DNA of 64,000 bases from Flavobacterium gelatinilyticum (GCF_027111295.1 NZ_CP114287.1:372001-436000), one strand, 5' to 3'. Counted from the first letter of the stretch, positions 40,834-50,308 are shown. Program-made: numbers and translations. Notes: generated by a model from the letters alone, not told the origin.

Positions 40834-41952
40834 TTAATCCGCAAACCTCAAAAAAGAAAAATCAGTTTCACGCATTTTTAATTCATTGTTATGCGTTTCA
40901 GACTGAGCTTTGACTGCATACACAAACATCTTTTGTTCATAATCGCATACAGCTTCTTCTATAGTTTCAAATTTATCATTTATCAGGTTTTCAGACAAAA
41001 TCAGGGCGTCCATCAATCCAATATTAACACCCTGACCCGCAAAAGGAGGCATTAAATGCGCCGCATCACCAATAAGTGTAACAGGTAAGGGACGATTCAT
41101 TTTCCAGTTATTTTCAGCTGCAAGTTTCTTCGTTGGCAGTCCTTTGAAATCATTTGTTGAGCGGAACAACTTTTTAAAAACTTCATTCCAATCCGAAAAT
41201 TTGTTCGAAAGAAATTCTATTACATTTTCTTTATTTTCAAAAGATAAATCGAAGTTTTCAGGAGTTTTAAAGATAACATTATAACTTAAAGCCTTATTAT
41301 TCTTAGGGTTCACAACCAGTAAATTACCATTATAAGAAGCCATTAAAATTTTATCTGCACATAAATTATAAAAATCCGGACAATTTGTTTCAGGATTTGA
41401 AACCTCACCCTGAATCATGTAGGTTCCTGTACTTTCTACTTTGGTTTCGGTAATAAACTTTCTAATTTTTGTCATACCGCCATTGGCTCCTATAACAAAA
41501 TCAGCTTCAGCAGTTGTTTCATTTTCAAAATGTAAAAGCCATTTTCCGTTATGCGTTTCTAATTCAATTAGTTTACTATTCCAAATTACAGTATTGGTTT
41601 CTAAACTATCAAGAAGAATGGTTCTTAAATCATTTCGGTTTATTTCGGGATTATCAAATTGTTTATCAGGCGTTGTTTCTTTACTGAATATACTGTTTGC
41701 ATTATGATCTGCAATTATTCTTCCCATTGGAATTGCTTTATGATAATAAGCCTCTAATAATCCCGCTTTCTGCATGGCATCCTGACCTGATCCCTTATGA
41801 AGATCAAGAGTGCCTCCCCAAATCCTGGCTTTATCATCTTTATCTCTTTCGTATACTTTTACATTTATTCCTTTCTGCTGTAATAATCTCGCCATTGTTA
41901 AACCAACAGGACCGGCACCTATAATGGCAATGCTTTTATTATTTAGTAACAT
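40834..41952 (-). CDS. FAD-dependent monooxygenase, tet(X)-like
   Basis: A class A flavoprotein hydroxylase with GAGPVGLTMA (12-21, dinucleotide fold), GGTLDLHKGSGQ (~46-57), a DG/ANGG-type segment (VIGANGG) and GDAAHLMPPFAGQGVN (~290-305) for FAD. These stretches, including GTLDLHKGSGQ and FDNPEINRNDLR, are very close to TetX, which hydroxylates and inactivates tetracyclines; I recall TetX as having the same words. The protein could inactivate tetracycline or act on another aromatic. It lacks a mobile-element context. Confidence 0.8.
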   Translation of the reverse strand: MLLNNKSIAIIGAGPVGLTMARLLQQKGINVKVYERDKDDKARIWGGTLDLHKGSGQDAMQKAGLLEAYYHKAIPMGRIIADHNANSIFSKETTPDKQFDNPEINRNDLRTILLDSLETNTVIWNSKLIELETHNGKWLLHFENETTAEADFVIGANGGMTKIRKFITETKVESTGTYMIQGEVSNPETNCPDFYNLCADKILMASYNGNLLVVNPKNNKALSYNVIFKTPENFDLSFENKENVIEFLSNKFSDWNEVFKKLFRSTNDFKGLPTKKLAAENNWKMNRPLPVTLIGDAAHLMPPFAGQGVNIGLMDALILSENLINDKFETIEEAVCDYEQKMFVYAVKAQSETHNNELKMRETDFSFLRFAD

Positions 41953-42013
41953 AATTTTAGTCTTTAATTATGGTACAAAATTGATAAAGTTAATAAAGCT
42001 GAAATAGTAAAAA

Positions 42014-42778
42014 TCAGTCGTTTTCCAGATTCAGTTTTTTGATGGCCGCAATATCCATAAAACGATTGTCTTTATTTTTGCTGAGTTCTTTTGGTGTAAC
42101 ACCTGAATATTTTTTAATTTCTTTAATAAAATGATTTTGGTCTGTAAAGTTTTGTTCAGGAAAAAGTTTCCCTTCGCTGATATCTTTAAATGAAGATCCA
42201 AACCTGAGAATATTGCAATACGCTTTCAGTGAAATACCAAACTGCTGGTTAAAGTAACGATTAATCTGCCGACTGCTCCAAAACACGTTTTCAGACAGTT
42301 GCTTAACCGTCATTGAACCTTTTGAAGTATATATCAGATCAAATAATTTTTTCTTTCTGTTATCGAGATTTTCATTTGATATCCCTTTTATAATTTCAGA
42401 TGTTTTACTGCAAAAGCTTTTAAAATCGTTGAAATCGATGGTTTCAAAATTCCATACTTCGTTTGAAATATCTTTTCCGCCATTCAAAACATCTTTGATA
42501 GAATCTCCAAATAAATATTCCACCGCCAGAAGTTTAAAACCTGCTGAAAACATTTTAGTTCCTGCCGGAATAATAATCTGACTCGGAATAGTGTCCAAAC
42601 CTCTAATCGTCATTTCCCAATAATCAGAACCGGTATTTATAAAAGCCAAATCGACCATTCCGTTTGGCAGAACAGTCGATTGAATATCTTTTCCGGTTTT
42701 GTTTTCCAGTCTCCAAAAACTATGGACAAAATGCGAAATCGAAGCGTCAGGTAAGGCAGATTCTATGATTAAATCCAT
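42014..42778 (-). CDS. AraC-family transcription regulator
   Basis: The 254-residue protein carries a C-terminal double helix-turn-helix (MTVKQLSENVFWSSRQINRYFNQQFG and a GVTPKEL end) and an N-terminal sensing part typical of DUF6597-type AraC regulators. It lies 62 nt upstream of the tet(X)-like gene, on the same strand, so it could control it. Confidence 0.85.
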   Translation of the reverse strand: MDLIIESALPDASISHFVHSFWRLENKTGKDIQSTVLPNGMVDLAFINTGSDYWEMTIRGLDTIPSQIIIPAGTKMFSAGFKLLAVEYLFGDSIKDVLNGGKDISNEVWNFETIDFNDFKSFCSKTSEIIKGISNENLDNRKKKLFDLIYTSKGSMTVKQLSENVFWSSRQINRYFNQQFGISLKAYCNILRFGSSFKDISEGKLFPEQNFTDQNHFIKEIKKYSGVTPKELSKNKDNRFMDIAAIKKLNLEND

Positions 42779-42844
42779 TGTAAACTAGTAAAAATTTAAA
42801 AAAAATGATTTTTGCAGTGAAAAACCGAGACTGCAAACTTAACA

Positions 42845-43216
42845 CTAACAGCTTTTACGGTCAGCAGGTCTGAAATACCACGAAATAATGGTAAGGACCA
42901 ATAACAAAACAGGCCCAAAATATTCAAAGCCCGAATCTCCAACAGCAAAATGAGAAAAAACAGCTCCACTCATAGCAAAAAAGAAACCTGCATATGTCCA
43001 TTCTTTTAATAGAGGAAATTTAGGGATTAAAATAGCAATTACGCCTAAAAGTTTCCAGACTCCCAAAATAGTTAAAAAATAAAGCGGATAACCTAAATGT
43101 GCCATCATAGCAGCTTCTTCTTTCATCTTTAACAACTGAACAATTCCGGTAGATGTCATTCCTAATGCCAGCCACAGTGTCGCAATCCAGTAGATAATTT
43201 TGTTTCTTTTGCTCAT
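42845..43216 (-). CDS. DoxX-family membrane protein
   Basis: A 123-residue protein with four membrane helices, including GVWKLLGVIAILIPKF and FAMSGAVFSHFAVGD, the DoxX/DoxD-like pattern. It may act as a quinol-linked oxidoreductase subunit or stress protein. It is co-directional with the AHSA1 and ArsR genes. Confidence 0.8.
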   Translation of the reverse strand: MSKRNKIIYWIATLWLALGMTSTGIVQLLKMKEEAAMMAHLGYPLYFLTILGVWKLLGVIAILIPKFPLLKEWTYAGFFFAMSGAVFSHFAVGDSGFEYFGPVLLLVLTIISWYFRPADRKSC

Positions 43217-43223
43217 AATACTT

Positions 43224-43691
43224 TTATTTTAATTGATTTACTATTTCTTCTAATCGGTTATGTGCCATATTAATACCCATTGCAAATGGCAGCTTTAGCT
43301 GGTTATCCCTATGTGTAACAGATTTATAAATAATCTGCATTGTCAGTTTACTGGTTTGATTGGTGAGTTTTTCAAATTCCAGAAATTCCAGTTGAGGCGC
43401 AAAATTGGCGTTTTCCATTTCAAATGTTCTCGTAATTCGTTCATTCGGCACATAATCATGAATGACACCATTGGCACTAAAAACAACATTTCCATTAGGA
43501 TCACTTGTTTCAAACTGCCAGCTTCCATGCTTTTTAGCGTCTAATTTCAATACTTTTGTGCCCATCCATTGTTCTACAATTTCAGCTTCGGTGTGAGCTT
43601 TAAATAGCAATTCTATCGGAAGATTAAATTCTCTCGTTATCACTATTTCCTGCCGGCCGTCTTCGGCGTTAACTTTTGTCTTTTGTTCCAT
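43224..43691 (-). CDS. AHSA1/SRPBCC-domain protein
   Basis: The 155-residue protein has the START-like fold signature (REFNLPIELLFKAHTEAEIVEQW and a GVIHDYVPNERITRTFEM stretch). These small proteins bind hydrophobic ligands or chaperone-like partners. ArsR-AHSA1 pairs are common in bacteria; here the two genes abut (1-nt overlap). Confidence 0.85.
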   Translation of the reverse strand: MEQKTKVNAEDGRQEIVITREFNLPIELLFKAHTEAEIVEQWMGTKVLKLDAKKHGSWQFETSDPNGNVVFSANGVIHDYVPNERITRTFEMENANFAPQLEFLEFEKLTNQTSKLTMQIIYKSVTHRDNQLKLPFAMGINMAHNRLEEIVNQLK

Positions 43692-44020
43692 TAGTCGTTA
43701 TTTTTCTGATTATAGTTTTTCATTATATCTTCTAATTTATTAAAACGATCGTCCCACATTTTTCGGAACGGCTCAATAAAATCTGCTACTTCTTTTATTT
43801 TTTTTGCATTGATGTAATAATAAATTTCACGCCCGTTCTGCTGTTGTTCAAGAAGATCACATTCAGTTAGAATCTTAATATGTTTAGAAATGGTTTGTCG
43901 TGACGAATCAAAATTTTCGGCTATGCTGCCGGGAGTCATAGCCTGAATAGCAACCAGGTTTAAAATAGCTCTTCGCGTTGGGTCGGCAATGGCCTGAAAA
44001 ACATCTCTACGTATTTCCAT
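43691..44020 (-). CDS. ArsR-family transcriptional repressor
   Basis: From ATG 44020 ([20 protein letters not shown]) the product is a 109-residue winged helix protein with the recognition helix [13 protein letters not shown]. No metal-binding Cys pair is present, so it is not a classical metal sensor; many such proteins respond to other stress. Two 16-bp inverted repeats lie directly upstream. It is the first gene of the ArsR-AHSA1-DoxX operon. Confidence 0.87.
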   Translation of the reverse strand: MEIRRDVFQAIADPTRRAILNLVAIQAMTPGSIAENFDSSRQTISKHIKILTECDLLEQQQNGREIYYYINAKKIKEVADFIEPFRKMWDDRFNKLEDIMKNYNQKNND

Positions 44021-44023
44021 TAT

Positions 44024-44064
44024 GCAGTTATTTGACTGCAAATATAGTGCAGTTATCTGACTGC
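44024..44064. promoter_or_regulatory. double operator of the ArsR-type repressor
   Basis: GCAGTTATTTGACTGC (44024-44039) and GCAGTTATCTGACTGC (44049-44064) are near-identical imperfect palindromes 25 bp apart, immediately upstream of the repressor start. Paired sites like this fit autorepression by a dimeric winged-helix protein. Confidence 0.75.
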
Positions 44065-44251
44065 GCAATATTTTTATGGAAAATTTTACTTTAAATCTGC
44101 AAATAGAGCAGTATTTATATAAATCTAAACAGCCGATCCTGAGGATTTTTTTATTGAGAATCTCATTGCTGCAAATTGGATTTTGAAATTTGGAATGCGA
44201 AAAATTTAAATTTCCACAGGATTTTTTTAACTTTAGAAAAATCTATTTCAA

Positions 44252-44602
44252 ATGAAAAACACAAAAATATTCCAAACCTCTTTTGCAAGCGTCTACCGCC
44301 TATATAAAGAAAAGGTTGAACGAAAAGGACGCACTGCAGATGAAGTGGACACTGTAATTCTTTGGCTGACAGGTTATAATGAGGCACAATTTCGCGAACA
44401 GATCGAAAAGAAAGCCGATTTTGAAACCTTTTTTGCCGAAGCGCCAAAACTTAATCCTAATGCGTCCAAAATAACAGGAATGATCTGCGGTTACCGGATT
44501 GAAGATATCGAAGATCCTTTGATACAGAAAATCCGTTATATGGACAAACTGGTTGATGAGTTGGCAAAAGGCAGAAAAATGGAGAAGATTTTAAGAGAAT
44601 AA
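44252..44602 (+). CDS. DUF2200 family protein
   Basis: The 116-residue protein opens MKNTKIFQTSFASVYRLY and contains VDTVILWLTGY and MICGYRIEDIEDPLIQKIRY, which is the DUF2200 pattern. The role is unknown; the family is widespread in bacteria. Confidence 0.8.
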   Translation: MKNTKIFQTSFASVYRLYKEKVERKGRTADEVDTVILWLTGYNEAQFREQIEKKADFETFFAEAPKLNPNASKITGMICGYRIEDIEDPLIQKIRYMDKLVDELAKGRKMEKILRE

Positions 44603-44627
44603 AGTCCTCAAAAGTATTGAGGACTTT
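44601..44627. terminator. bidirectional terminator
   Basis: AAAGTCCTCAA / TTGAGGACTTT with a 5-nt loop, between the convergent DUF2200 and hydrolase genes. Confidence 0.75.
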
Positions 44628-44639
44628 GAGTTTACTTAT

Positions 44640-45695
44640 TTAATCTAAACCGGCAAACTTAAACGAAGGTGTTGTTTTAAAATTCATTGAAGATTCACCG
44701 GCATAATTTTCATTATTTGCCAGGCTTAGTTTTTTGACTTTTGCTTTTTCGCTAAAATCCAGCTTACTGAATTCCACCCAAACTACATTAGGATTCAAGA
44801 CATTATCAAAATAATACACCAGATTTTTTTGATCGGCAACGGTTCTCCATCTGGTTGAAGATATGTTGGGTTCCGTTTCAGAAGAAATTCCCAGCGGCAC
44901 AGAACAATTTCTTATTACCCCAAAAACACTTGCAAGTGCAGATCGTATATTGTCAGTTTTCGGAATAGCATCGATATAATAGGAAGCTCTTACAAAACGA
45001 TCGGCTGCGCGATTAGTCCCCGGAAGCATAATCGTTCCCGGAATTCCTTTCCAATACGTATTTATAGCCAGCTGCTGGTCAAAAATAGGGGAGTTGGTCA
45101 TCGTAACATAGTTTGGATCATGATGAATTACCAGTTTCCCGCCTATAAATTCAAAGATAGCATTATCTCCCGTCGCATCTGAAAGCGATAAATGCACAGT
45201 TGCAAAAATATTGGTACCCGGAATATGAGATGATGTTACCGTAAAATCGTTCTTCTGCAAAGCCGTAACTGCTTCTGAAACAGTTGAAAAATTATCCAGA
45301 ACATATTGCAGCCACAATGAAACCGCCAATCCCTGCATTTTTCCATTTTTTTCAAAGGGTGGATATGTCGACTCAACCAGCCATAAAAGATTACCTGTCA
45401 AACCTTTCTCATTCATTCCGTCAGACGAAGCAATGTCCCACGAACTGGTAATAACGCTGCCATATTTAGATTTCCATTTAACCGAATTCGTTCCGGCTTC
45501 TCCAAATCGTTCAATTCCCCTTGGGAAAACCCATAAGTTGGCCGGAATTTCTGATCTCCAATCCATGGAACGCGCAGTTATAATAATACCGTTAAGACCT
45601 TTATAGACCACTCTGGTGCACGGATAAGCTTTTTCAGTAAGCATTATAATACTCAGGAAAGCTAAAATTGAGGTTAGTACATGTTTTAGTTTCAT
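44640..45695 (-). CDS. linear amide C-N hydrolase (choloylglycine/penicillin V acylase family)
   Basis: From ATG 45695, a signal peptide (MKLKHVLTSILAFLSIIML) ends before Cys, which becomes the N-terminal nucleophile of this Ntn hydrolase: AYPCTRVVYKG. RSMDWR with Asp, then NNSP-type and TNRAADRF (Arg) stretches complete the site. The enzyme hydrolyses amide bonds of conjugated bile salts, penicillin V or acyl-homoserine lactones; the substrate here is not known. It should be periplasmic. Confidence 0.85.
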   Translation of the reverse strand: MKLKHVLTSILAFLSIIMLTEKAYPCTRVVYKGLNGIIITARSMDWRSEIPANLWVFPRGIERFGEAGTNSVKWKSKYGSVITSSWDIASSDGMNEKGLTGNLLWLVESTYPPFEKNGKMQGLAVSLWLQYVLDNFSTVSEAVTALQKNDFTVTSSHIPGTNIFATVHLSLSDATGDNAIFEFIGGKLVIHHDPNYVTMTNSPIFDQQLAINTYWKGIPGTIMLPGTNRAADRFVRASYYIDAIPKTDNIRSALASVFGVIRNCSVPLGISSETEPNISSTRWRTVADQKNLVYYFDNVLNPNVVWVEFSKLDFSEKAKVKKLSLANNENYAGESSMNFKTTPSFKFAGLD

Positions 45696-45932
45696 AAAAG
45701 TGTTATTTAAATTAGATTTATATGCATAAGCAACAATTGCAATCAACTTGTAATAAATACTTTAACCTAATAAAGATAAATCATTTCAGAAAAAAACAGA
45801 TTGTTTTGTCAGTAATTTTTTATTTTAAGTTAAACCAAATCTAATTATTTAGAATAATTATAAATAGTTTGTTTTTAGAAATCTTAAAACTTATTTTTGA
45901 ATCTGTTAAATGCCAAATAAACAAATTTTACT

Positions 45933-46913
45933 ATGAAAAAAAGAGTTTTAAAAACCTTCAATTATCTTCTGATTCTGATACTAGTATTAATTACTGCCGG
46001 ATTTATTTATGAACAGGCATCACGTGCTTATTTTGATAAAAAAAGACCAAACGAAAGTGACTTTATTAAAGTCGATGGGCGTAAAATTCACTTTAAAAAA
46101 CAAGGAAACGGCAGTACAACCATAGTTTTTGAATCAGGACTGGGAGGTGATTATTTACATTGGCAGGAAATTCAGAATAAATTATCCAAAGATTACACTA
46201 CAATATCGTACGACAAGGCAGGAATTTTATGGAGCGATCCAACAGAAGATGTCAGTTTAAAAAGATATTCAAACGATCTGTTTCAGTTACTGGAAAAGAC
46301 GAATTGCCCAAAACCTTATATTCTGGTAGGACATTCTTTTGCCGGAATCACTTTAAGATCTTTTATTAAAGAACATCCGGAAAATATTCAAGGTATTGTT
46401 TTTGTGGATGTTTCGCATCCTGAGCAATTAAAAAAATCGTCTGAAGATTTAAAGAACTCGGTAACACCGCCCTCCCGTGGTTTCTTACGTTTTTTAAATG
46501 AAACAGGTGGAATCAGAATGCTTTATACATTAGTGCCTTTTACTCAATCGGTTCCTAAAGAGCATATCTTTAACCAAAATGTAAAAAACAACTTTTACAA
46601 AATATTCGATGGCTTGATGCAGGAAATGGAAAATGACGAAAAGTTGATGGAAGAAGCAGAAAAAATCAATACTTTCGGGTCTGTTCCGCTGGTTGTTATT
46701 ACAGCCCAATATCCTCAGGGAGTAGAGAATATTCCAAATAAAGAACTAGAAAAAGAGTATTTATCTGTTCATAATTCGATGCAAAAGGATTTACTGAATT
46801 TATCTGTAAACAGCACACAGTTTTTTGCCTCAAAAAGCGGTCATTATGTAACACTGCAAGAACCTGAATTATTATATAAAGCTATAGATAAGATTGCTGA
46901 TAAAAGAAAGTAA
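45933..46913 (+). CDS. alpha/beta hydrolase, membrane-anchored
   Basis: A 326-residue protein with an N-terminal membrane helix (~8-26) and an alpha/beta-hydrolase domain: oxyanion loop ESGLGG, nucleophile Ser in GHSFAG (~131), and a late GHYVTLQEPEL containing the catalytic His. The substrate is unknown. A terminator follows. Confidence 0.87.
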   Translation: MKKRVLKTFNYLLILILVLITAGFIYEQASRAYFDKKRPNESDFIKVDGRKIHFKKQGNGSTTIVFESGLGGDYLHWQEIQNKLSKDYTTISYDKAGILWSDPTEDVSLKRYSNDLFQLLEKTNCPKPYILVGHSFAGITLRSFIKEHPENIQGIVFVDVSHPEQLKKSSEDLKNSVTPPSRGFLRFLNETGGIRMLYTLVPFTQSVPKEHIFNQNVKNNFYKIFDGLMQEMENDEKLMEEAEKINTFGSVPLVVITAQYPQGVENIPNKELEKEYLSVHNSMQKDLLNLSVNSTQFFASKSGHYVTLQEPELLYKAIDKIADKRK

Positions 46914-46934
46914 TATCAAATCGATAGAAATAAA

Positions 46935-46964
46935 AAACTCCTTAATGGTTATTTTAAGGAGTTT
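46935..46964. terminator. terminator between hydrolase and lipoprotein genes
   Basis: AAACTCCTTAA / TTAAGGAGTTT with an 8-nt loop; serves the convergent genes on both sides. Confidence 0.75.
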
Positions 46965-47003
46965 AAAAGTTTGTGGTTAAATAGTTATTGAGAAACTGAG
47001 TCT

Positions 47004-47369
47004 TTATATTTTCTTAAGTGTGAGCTTCATTTCTTTGGTGTCCAAAATTAACTCTTCACTTGTAATAGTACTTTCGCAAGGGTATGGGGTACCCACTTCA
47101 TCTTTAATTACTAAACTTTTTCCACCTTTTGTCAATGCATAAGTACCATTGGTTATTTCTCTGGTTAAAAAACCAGTTACGTGTCCATCTTCTGTAAAAG
47201 TCAAAGTTCCATCGGTCAGGATAACTTCTTTTAATGAATCTGATAATGGCATTTTCGCTTCTACGGCTGTGATTTTCCAGGAGTTTATTAATTTATTTCT
47301 TTTGGCACATGAAACAATTAACAGGGCTGAGAATACAACTCCAAGGATCAATAATTTAGAATTTTTCAT
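47004..47369 (-). CDS. lipocalin-like lipoprotein (121 aa)
   Basis: From ATG 47369 a lipoprotein signal with lipobox IVSC (MKNSKLLILGVVFSALLIVSC) precedes a small beta-rich domain: LINSWKITAVE, LTFTEDGHVTGF, NGTYALTKGGKSLVI. This is the pattern of lipocalin-like DUFs in Bacteroidetes. It should lie at the outer or inner membrane. Role unknown. Confidence 0.65.
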   Translation of the reverse strand: MKNSKLLILGVVFSALLIVSCAKRNKLINSWKITAVEAKMPLSDSLKEVILTDGTLTFTEDGHVTGFLTREITNGTYALTKGGKSLVIKDEVGTPYPCESTITSEELILDTKEMKLTLKKI

Positions 47370-47533
47370 GATTTTGTGATTAAAGATTAGAATAGGAAAA
47401 AGATACAAAAAAAAGTATTACTTCTAACATTTTATTAACACAAAATAAAATTAAAATATCTGGTTATTAGTACCTTAAAAAAATCTCTATAAAACAAGTA
47501 CTACAAAAATAAAAAACCTCGAAAACCCTTGAT

Positions 47534-48466
47534 TTAATTGAGGGTAAGCGCTCCCAGAATTTCTTCGTACATAAAAGGACCGCCCGGATATTTGGCAGTA
47601 TAATCGAGATTCATCCAGACTTGTCCTCTTTCATCTATATGATAATGAAGCTTTTTACCATAACTTTCCTTAATAAAAAGTACATTTTTAATAAGATAAT
47701 TGACTTTTTCCAGATCGATCATCGAACCAATTAATATTTCGGGATAAATATGTCCTTTTGTATGAATAAGTCTTGGTGTACCGCCAATAGAACGAATGGC
47801 CGCTGCCATTAAAATAGAATGGTCGTCGCAGTCTCCTGAAAAATATTCCAGTGATTCGCTTGCTGTGGCAATATAATCGCCGTCTTTAGGATCATTTACA
47901 TAATTCCATTTGCTGTTTATTTCCTTAAATACAGCAAAACACTGAATAATAGTCCTGTAATCTGAATATCCTCTAATACCTCTGAAATGTTTAGTCGTAG
48001 ACATTATGGCAAAATTCCGGACTTTTGGATTCTGGTATTCTATAGCGCTGATAATTTTAGATTTATTGGGAAAAGGCAGCAGTTTGGCCACAATAATATC
48101 CTGCGGATACGGGTTATCCGACATGGTATAAATCATGGAATTATAATCTTCAGAAATTTCACTAAAGCCGTAATTTCCAATAACAGAACCGTAAAATAAG
48201 ATCAAAATGTAAACGGCGACACATAAAATGATAATGGTGCGCAGGAACATTAAAAGAAAAAATATGGCAGCCAGAAGAATAATGAACAGAATAATACGGT
48301 CCAGATTAAAAGGCCATTCTAAATCGATCAGGTTTTGATGCAGTATGACAAATATCGGGATCGCTATTAAAAGACTCAACAGCATAATAATAATCCTGTC
48401 CCACGGCGATTTAACCTGCAGCTTGGATTTTAATTGCGGAAAGTCAATTTTAGGAAAATTTATCAT
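47534..48466 (-). CDS. transglutaminase-like membrane protein
   Basis: Residues ~25-95 carry three or four membrane helices; the C-terminal half is a transglutaminase-like domain with Cys-His-Asp: GDCDDHSILMAAAIRS (Cys), then THTKGH-type HxH (HTKGHIYPE) and Asp further on. It may be a protease-like or peptidase activity facing the periplasm. ATG 48466 is preferred over TTG 48475. It is next to a putative solute-binding protein gene. Confidence 0.75.
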   Translation of the reverse strand: MINFPKIDFPQLKSKLQVKSPWDRIIIMLLSLLIAIPIFVILHQNLIDLEWPFNLDRIILFIILLAAIFFLLMFLRTIIILCVAVYILILFYGSVIGNYGFSEISEDYNSMIYTMSDNPYPQDIIVAKLLPFPNKSKIISAIEYQNPKVRNFAIMSTTKHFRGIRGYSDYRTIIQCFAVFKEINSKWNYVNDPKDGDYIATASESLEYFSGDCDDHSILMAAAIRSIGGTPRLIHTKGHIYPEILIGSMIDLEKVNYLIKNVLFIKESYGKKLHYHIDERGQVWMNLDYTAKYPGGPFMYEEILGALTLN

Positions 48467-48484
48467 AAGAATCAAACGCAGTTT

Positions 48485-49336
48485 TTACAGCGCTTTTACC
48501 GTTTCAACAAAAGTACTTTTTTTATCAATAATTCCCAGATCAAATAATTGATTCTGAATCTTATCAAATGCTTTTTCAGTTAAGTGTTTTTGAGACCATT
48601 GCGTCAGTTTCAGCCATTCTCTGATATCCTCGGCTTTCTGATTGAATAAATCAGCCAGAGTCTGGTCAATATCAGGAATTTGTGCAAAATCAACTGTGGT
48701 TTTATTGATGATCTCAAGAATTTTCTCGATTATTTTTGGGTTCTTTTTGATGAATTCATCTCGAACCGCAATTACAAATGACGGCCATGGAGTAGGGCAG
48801 TCGCCAACGCGTCTGAAAATTCCCCTGTCTACAAGCGGTTTGGTCATAAAACGTTCCCACATAAAATAATCTGCGGTTCCGTTTGTTAAAGCATCAACCG
48901 CACCATCGATTGTATTTACAATTTCAAACTGAAGATCGTCGCTGTTCCAGCCTTGTTCATTTGCATTTACATAAGCCATTAACTGAGAACCTGAACCCAG
49001 TCTTGAAATCGCCGCTTTTTTGTTTTCCAAAACTTTTACAGTCTGAAAATCGGATTGTGCCGCTACGTGAATTCCCCATATTAAAGGTGACTGTACATAA
49101 ATCTGAACAATTTTGCTTGGATTTCCTGCTATAATATCTTTTACTATTCCTTCGGTCAGAATTACAGCCATATCAGTTTCGCCGTCACGAAGCATCTGGC
49201 ACATTTTTCCGGTTCCTTCAGGAATATTTTTCCATTGTAAATCGATATTTTCGGCTTCAAATTCGCCATTTTCAATGCATAAATGCCAGGGCAGGTTGAA
49301 GTGTTCCGGAACACCCGCAATTTTTACAGTTTTCAT
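48485..49336 (-). CDS. ABC-type solute-binding protein without signal peptide
   Basis: The 283-residue protein has the periplasmic type II binding fold used by nitrate/sulfonate/taurine-type binders: MKTVKIAGVPEHFNLPWHL, PEGTGKMCQML, AISRLGSGSQLMAY, and DALTNGTADYFMWERFM. No signal peptide precedes it and no transporter genes are near. It may act inside the cell, for example as a sensor or thiamine-precursor-like enzyme; this is unresolved. Confidence 0.7.
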   Translation of the reverse strand: MKTVKIAGVPEHFNLPWHLCIENGEFEAENIDLQWKNIPEGTGKMCQMLRDGETDMAVILTEGIVKDIIAGNPSKIVQIYVQSPLIWGIHVAAQSDFQTVKVLENKKAAISRLGSGSQLMAYVNANEQGWNSDDLQFEIVNTIDGAVDALTNGTADYFMWERFMTKPLVDRGIFRRVGDCPTPWPSFVIAVRDEFIKKNPKIIEKILEIINKTTVDFAQIPDIDQTLADLFNQKAEDIREWLKLTQWSQKHLTEKAFDKIQNQLFDLGIIDKKSTFVETVKAL

Positions 49337-49394
49337 TTGTAGATAAGTTTAAGTTAAGTTTGGTCTGGGTATGCGTATCCCTGAGTTTAGTTTT

Positions 49395-49867
49395 CTAGTT
49401 TTTTAATAAATCTGTTCGGTGTTTATCTGAAAGACATGGCTCTGCATATTGCATAATTCCTTCTGATTCATATTCTCCCAGTACACTTCGTACCAAAGAA
49501 TAATCGACATCCCGCACCACTTCAACAGAAATAAATGTATCGTTCAATCCTTCTGATAAACAATTTATGGCTTTTAATTTTTCCCTGATAATTTCGTTAT
49601 CGAATCCTTTTTCAAGAATTACAACCTGAACAATTGAATTACCGGAATTTTCGATAGTTTCTTTATAAACAAAACGTTTTTCTTCTTCATCAAATTCGGC
49701 ATAAAATAAATCGTCTGTAGCGATCAATGGTCCGAAAAAGGAATATTGTCGAGTTTAAAAAGTCCTTTCTCTAAATCGATTATCTGTGCCCACATAGTCT
49801 CGGCAACTGTGTCTTCTAAATAATCGCTGTAATACTTAAAAAGTATTTTTTTGTGTGTTTCCTGCAT
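49395..49867 (-). pseudogene. DUF4265 family protein, frameshifted
   Basis: From ATG 49867 the frame reads MQETHKKILFKYYSDYLED ... WAQIIDLEKGLFKLDNIPF and stops at 49724-49726. The next frame continues IATDDLFYAEFDEEEKRFVY to 49395. One base added in the run of five T (minus strand; AAAAA at 49735-49739 on plus) restores PFFGPLIATDD, the DUF4265 reading. It is a recent break or a sequence error. The family is of unknown role. Confidence 0.75.
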
Positions 49868-50259
49868 TATTCAATTTCGCTGATTACAGCTTTTAAGGGT
49901 GATATTACGATTCTGTAACCGTCCGGATCCTGAATCATGGTTCCGTTCTCATTCCAAAAAGGATTTACTGCCGTTACAGAAGCAATATTGTATTTTTTTA
50001 ATTTATTTAATAATTGATCGTAATCTGCAACCGTTTTTGGATATAAAACTATCGCATCATCTTCATCAAAGGTATGTTTTGCGGACACGTCAGATTTTGT
50101 AAACTCAAAATGCCAGTCGAGTCCTGATTTTCCAATAAATACACCATCGTATTTATTATGCTTCTGAAAACCTCCCAAACGTTCAAAACCGAGGACATCT
50201 ACATAAAAAATTTCAATTTTCTCCAAATCATTGGTATGCCGTGCCACTCTTAAAAACAT
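49867..50259 (-). CDS. VOC-superfamily (glyoxalase-like) protein
   Basis: From ATG 50259 (MFLRVARHTNDLEKIEIFYV) the 130-residue product has the VOC module: GFERLGGFQKHNKYDGVFIG and a C-terminal MIQDPDGYRIVISP with DPDGYRI as second-half pattern. Many such proteins are metal-dependent, but the role is unknown. It overlaps the DUF4265 gene by 1 nt. Confidence 0.8.
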   Translation of the reverse strand: MFLRVARHTNDLEKIEIFYVDVLGFERLGGFQKHNKYDGVFIGKSGLDWHFEFTKSDVSAKHTFDEDDAIVLYPKTVADYDQLLNKLKKYNIASVTAVNPFWNENGTMIQDPDGYRIVISPLKAVISEIE

Positions 50260-50308
50260 ACTATTTCTTTTAAAATTATAAAATTTTCTATTTCGCAAAT
50301 TATCTTAC

